From: Gordionus sp. m RMFG-2023
Lineage: Eukaryota; Nematomorpha; Gordioida; Chordodea; Parachordodidae
Assembly: GCF_954871325.1 (NCBI RefSeq)
Contig: NC_088776.1
Location: forward strand, 9,245,985 to 9,309,984
Direction of reading: 5' to 3'
Length of the DNA stretch: 64,000 nt
Shown: positions 62,401 to 64,000 of the stretch, piece after piece
How positions within the stretch are numbered: position 1 is the stretch's first letter
How the letters are laid out: each line of letters begins with the position of its first letter
Position numbers and translations under genes: made by a program
The notes under the pieces: model-generated
The model's database searches: none
Told to the model about the DNA's origin: nothing
The model's input: the letters and a program-made list of their open reading frames with translations, nothing else

Positions 62401-63480
62401 TGTCTATTCTGTTGGTAATATGATATTGATGATGTTCTAGATATTAGTAAAACTTTGGCTCGTGTAAATAATATTGACCTTAATCCTTTGTTTCTATATA
62501 AGGATAAAACCTGGCCAGGTAAAATTTAAAAAAATATTATTTTTATTTATTTTTTTCTTTATAGGGCACAATTCAATTTTCTCGAGGGATGTGTAGTAGA
62601 TATGCAATGGATGGTCCCCGGACAAACAATCACCTTGAAGGATGGCATTCAGCCTTAAATAAGTCGGTGAAGTCGTCCCATCCAAATATTTATTCCTTTA
62701 TAAAGCTTATACAATTGGATCATAGGAACCTCAAGCTAAAGAAGGTTCAGATCGATCTAGGAATGACTCTAAAAAAACAAATTCCAAATATATCCTAAAA
62801 GAAAGAAATTTGGAAAAGCTGACTACACAATATAATAATCATTGCTGATAAATCATCAGCTTATATTAAATTAGTATACAATTCAAATGTATTTGATAAT
62901 ATTGAATAATTTATATTTATTAATTGTATTCTTAATCATATTTCTTTGTTTTATACATTTTAATTAATATTTGTCTTATACATTATTAATAATCCATATT
63001 TGAATAATAAAATGCTTTCTTAATTTGCTGTAGAAATTAAATCCTATAATAACATAAATAAATACATTTAAAATTACATTTTTACTATTCCAAATGAATT
63101 AATAACATTTTTACCATTCCAAACCTGTTAAATATAATAAATAATACATTAAAAATTAAATTTTTACCATTCCAAATGAATTAATAACATTTTTATCACT
63201 TCAAACTTGTTAATCTCCATTTTGAACGAATTGGACGAAAAATACGATGAAGTTTCATTTTAATGTTTATAACTTTTTCAAAATGCTTGCTTAATTTACA
63301 GAAATCTCAAATTAACAATGAGGAGTTCAATCAATTATCAAACAGATTAGTCAGAACAGAAAATAAGCTTAAACAGGTTTTTTTATATATATAATTTTTT
63401 CCATCTGGGTTAGATAAGGAGAGTAAAACCTGAACAGTTAAAAAATTTTCATCAGAATAGAAATTTAAAAAAAAATACAG
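44436..63480 (+). CDS. DZIP1: DZIP1, downstream exons carrying two MULE insertions in their introns
   Basis: Exons 44436-44543, 44715-44827, 59738-60044, 63302-63376 and perhaps 63438-63480 are mutually in phase. LLQQQREWEKRMDRLEE parallels the vertebrate MQLLDSQESKWxxRVQ coiled coil. The 59.7-kb exon ends RPKIMKSVANQMKHYGIDE, like the conserved LRxxVEQxLxEKLExLGI block. The 63.3-kb exon, INNEEFNQLSNRLVRTENK, fits the ISSDQLHRVLKSVESER that follows it. The 14,910-nt intron 44828-59737 is almost entirely MULE1; removing it leaves about 140 nt. Intron 60045-63301 holds MULE2. The C-terminus lies beyond the window. Alternatively these exons are a separate gene, but homology order favours one DZIP1. 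Confidence 0.62.
45584..45651 (+). pseudogene. tRNA-like sequence in MULE1 left arm
   Basis: GGGGCTGAATGGTAAGAAC resembles a D arm and TAGGTTCGAATCCCGG is a T arm with B box, followed by GGAGTAGGA as a 3' acceptor strand. The matching 5' acceptor strand and anticodon stem are not maintained. Identical copy at 52809-52876. Confidence 0.5.
47072..47209. repeat. 33-bp GC-rich minisatellite, four units
   Basis: GGCGCC recurs at 47072, 47105, 47138, 47171 and 47204, an exact 33-bp (11-codon) period. The right arm (49544, 49577, 49610) has only two units. Copies recur in unit 2. Confidence 0.85.
47193..47483 (-). CDS. SR-rich zinc-knuckle frame in MULE1 left arm
   Basis: Open frame of about 96 codons reading LDNLLEEARLEASRLYGQM, then an Arg/Ser stretch (RRSRRSRSPRR), a Gly/Ser linker and a zinc knuckle CYRCGGDHIIRFC (C-x2-C-x3-H-x4-C). 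It follows the transposase and an acceptor-like TTATTTTTAG, so it may be a downstream exon or a second gene. Nucleic-acid binding is a fair guess from the knuckle and basic tract. No initiating ATG is clear. Markedly richer in G+C than the rest of the window. Confidence 0.45.
   Translation of the reverse strand: MDNLLEEARLEASRLYGQMLNIVRPVRDRRSRRSRSPRRGYGTNYWYGGRGSSSRGSRRTSGCYRCGGDHIIRFCQEGRAREPNSTCPLAYWRRFP
47592..48541 (-). pseudogene. MULE transposase core fragment, unit 1
   Basis: Three open segments (48541-48221, 48219-47866, 47828-47592) in family order. They show SVDKTYNLSELFVMANIY (first catalytic Asp), HPIYMGPIFLHGKSNLETF, NSDEELTKIAA (second acidic site), then NIIKYLRDKEGVDVKHRK and WSNKDCESFNSMLK (catalytic Glu). 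This is the animal MULE family with DxTxN...GPxFLH...CESxNxxLK. The N-terminal part is absent because the inverted right arm begins directly upstream. Frame breaks lie near 48220 and 47850. Not functional as it stands. Confidence 0.75.
48560..49160 (+). pseudogene. Inverted partial copy of the MULE transposase C-terminal half, unit 1
   Basis: Mirror of 48215-47592. The first 350 bp (YLRDKEGVDVKHRK onward) are more decayed than in the left arm. The last 78 codons (48924-49160, GQFVVESYKKFILGKNW) are identical in protein sequence. It lacks the first two catalytic sites. Confidence 0.7.
49269..49577 (+). CDS. SR-rich zinc-knuckle frame in MULE1 right arm
   Basis: Inverted counterpart of 47193-47483, with a few substitutions and a shorter 33-bp minisatellite tail (APIPIIPIPV). 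Confidence 0.45.
   Translation: MDNLLEEARLEASRLYGQMLNIVRPVRDRRSRRSRSPRRGYGTNYWYGVRGSSSRGSRCTSGCYRCGGDHIVRFCQESRAREPNSTVPSRVLAPIPIIPIPV
50974..51534. mobile_element. TTAA-type (piggyBac-like) MITE in MULE1 right arm, unit 1
   Basis: 561 bp with ends CCCTTCGCTACAAAGGTGG and, reverse complemented, CCCTTCACTACATAGGTGG. The right side abuts TTAA and the left side ATAA. The inverted left arm lacks the insert and reads TACATTAAGGAAAG there, showing a TTAA empty site. This target and CCC ends are piggyBac-style. No coding sequence. Confidence 0.75.
51601..51663 (-). pseudogene. tRNA-like sequence in MULE1 right arm
   Basis: Inverted counterpart of 45584-45651, with a slightly shortened D-arm region. 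Repeated at 58826-58888. Confidence 0.5.
52809..52876 (+). pseudogene. tRNA-like sequence, unit 2 left arm
   Basis: Copy of 45584-45651 offset by 7,225 bp. Confidence 0.5.
54418..54708 (-). CDS. SR-rich zinc-knuckle frame, unit 2 left arm
   Basis: Copy of 47193-47483 offset by 7,225 bp. Confidence 0.45.
   Translation of the reverse strand: MDNLLEEARLEASRLYGQMLNIVRPVRDRRSRRSRSPRRGYGTNYWYGGRGSSSRGSRRTSGCYRCGGDHIIRFCQEGRAREPNSTCPLAYWRRFP
54817..55766 (-). pseudogene. MULE transposase core fragment, unit 2
   Basis: Same reading as 47592-48541, offset 7,225 bp, with identical open segments. Confidence 0.75.
55785..56385 (+). pseudogene. Inverted partial copy of the transposase, unit 2
   Basis: Same as 48560-49160, offset 7,225 bp. 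Confidence 0.7.
56494..56802 (+). CDS. SR-rich zinc-knuckle frame, unit 2 right arm
   Basis: Copy of 49269-49577 offset by 7,225 bp. Confidence 0.45.
   Translation: MDNLLEEARLEASRLYGQMLNIVRPVRDRRSRRSRSPRRGYGTNYWYGVRGSSSRGSRCTSGCYRCGGDHIVRFCQESRAREPNSTVPSRVLAPIPIIPIPV
58199..58759. mobile_element. TTAA-type MITE in MULE1 right arm, unit 2
   Basis: Same insertion at the same site as 50974-51534, so it predates the tandem duplication. Confidence 0.75.
58826..58888 (-). pseudogene. tRNA-like sequence, unit 2 right arm
   Basis: Copy of 51601-51663 offset by 7,225 bp. Confidence 0.5.
60328..60870. mobile_element. Composite MITE, second copy
   Basis: Starts GGCTGTGTCGATCC and parallels 21590-22283, including an internal remnant of the TAGTGTTATTAAACAGC hAT MITE at about 60551-60690. 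It lies in a DZIP1 intron. A run of 11 G follows at 60927-60937. Confidence 0.55.
61487..62400 (-). pseudogene. MULE2 transposase (DDE core plus C-terminal)
   Basis: Minus-strand reading shows EGEPFLLANDNNEILILSTH, then MDGTFFISTKIYKQLYTFH (catalytic Asp in DGTF), VVAIYALLPNKSKSTY and YVQLDFEKAAIEA (second Asp). It continues CFSHLTQSVWRKVRS and PRTNNHLEGWHSALN (catalytic Glu), ending near 61487. This is the animal MULE type with DGTF...DFExAA...TNNxxEGWH. Frame breaks occur near 62320 and at the junctions around 62030 and 61720, where small introns may have been present. The N-terminal FLYWCH/DNA-binding part is missing. Confidence 0.78.
62423..62798 (+). pseudogene. Inverted copy of the MULE2 transposase C-terminal part
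   Basis: Mirror of the minus-strand frame from the DVLDISKTLARVN stretch through PRTNNHLEGWHSALN to the same stop; the final 70 codons are identical in protein sequence. Contains the same 45-50-nt intron-like GTAAAATTT...TTTATAG segment. Confidence 0.72.
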
Positions 63481-64000
63481 GTTCGAACTTTTTAATATTT
63501 TAACTCTTTTACTTTTAGACATTTTTGTGTATTGTTATTTGACGGTTCTAGTTACCCAACATATCAAAGTGTTTTCAATCATAAAATTCATTCTTCTTCA
63601 TTATGTATAAAATTTGACAAAAGAGAATCTCGAAAATATTTAAAATAAGAATTTTTTTAAACATAATTCGATTCGAATACACATGTATGCGAAAAAGCTT
63701 TAAATCGATATTATTATTCTTTATGAACCGAACCGCTATTTTTATCTGAACCAAACATATATTCATTTCCTTCCCTGGAGTAAACGAAAGGATACAATTG
63801 TTGCACATGGTATTTAATAGAGAGGGAAGTCATTTGAGGGTTAGGGTGAAAATGTTTATCATCATTCCCATAAAATATTTTGAATCTTGCAAATTTTTAG
63901 GCATCGTTGGGTGTTTATTTCACCAATAACTATCAACTTCCCATGTTTTGCCTGTATTATGATTTATATTAAACCTTGTTAACTTTTAATTATAATTTTT
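63481..64000. other. Right edge, no gene assigned
   Basis: Probably the next DZIP1 intron. No exon is supported. Confidence 0.35.

Larger units (their letters stand above)
60958..63252. mobile_element. MULE2: second Mutator-like element with inverted duplicated end
   Basis: Inverted ends CTTCATCGTATTTTTCGTCC. Left arm 60958-61858, loop about 61859-62422, right arm 62423-63252. The ends hold inverted and tandem pieces of ATTAATAACATTTTTACCATT. No convincing 9-bp target duplication was found. Same architecture as one MULE1 unit, but the transposase family is different. Confidence 0.75.

Overview
The window is very A+T-rich eukaryotic DNA that looks like an animal with a small-intron genome. 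Four host genes are recognisable, and all four use GT-AG introns mostly 35-60 nt long: an alpha/beta-type syntrophin, a mitochondrial aspartate aminotransferase (GOT2), a ZDHHC1/11-like palmitoyltransferase and the ciliary protein DZIP1. Syntrophin plus DZIP1 argue for a metazoan with cilia. TAA, TAG and TGA all act as stops. The species cannot be named from this; flatworm-, rotifer- or orthonectid-like small-intron animals are possible.

Layout. 1-9600: decayed transposon DNA (hAT-like miniature elements, a 154-bp tandem duplication, a Tc1/mariner remnant). 9655-10671: two syntrophin exons, minus strand. 11000-15900: hAT debris and two unidentified exon candidates. 15989-19601: complete ten-exon GOT2, minus strand; its two long introns hold transposon pieces. 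20240-21097: DHHC gene, plus strand, divergent from GOT2. 21500-24290: MITEs and a tandem array. 24300-26335: non-coding LTR element with intact-looking ends and a 91-bp minisatellite. 28878-37131: a nested stack, with a palindromic MITE split by a non-coding LTR element that itself carries a 2.6-kb hAT transposon and a hAT MITE; target-site duplications can be read at each level. 39737-63480: DZIP1, spread over about 24 kb by two unrelated Mutator-like (MULE) elements sitting in successive introns.

The most unusual structure is the MULE pair inside DZIP1. MULE1 (44909-59672, 9-bp target duplication TATAAAATC) is a 7.2-kb unit repeated twice in tandem. Each unit is a huge inverted repeat around a loop that keeps part of the DDE transposase. 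MULE2 (60958-63252), from a different MULE family, has the same design: the 3' half of its transposase plus terminal DNA is present twice, inverted, around a loop holding the catalytic core, and the 5' half is gone. A TTAA-type (piggyBac-like) MITE sits at the same place in the right arm of both MULE1 units, so it landed before the tandem duplication.

All calls were made by reading the sequence and recalling family features; no search or alignment program was run. Exon borders come from splice consensus, reading phase and recalled homology.
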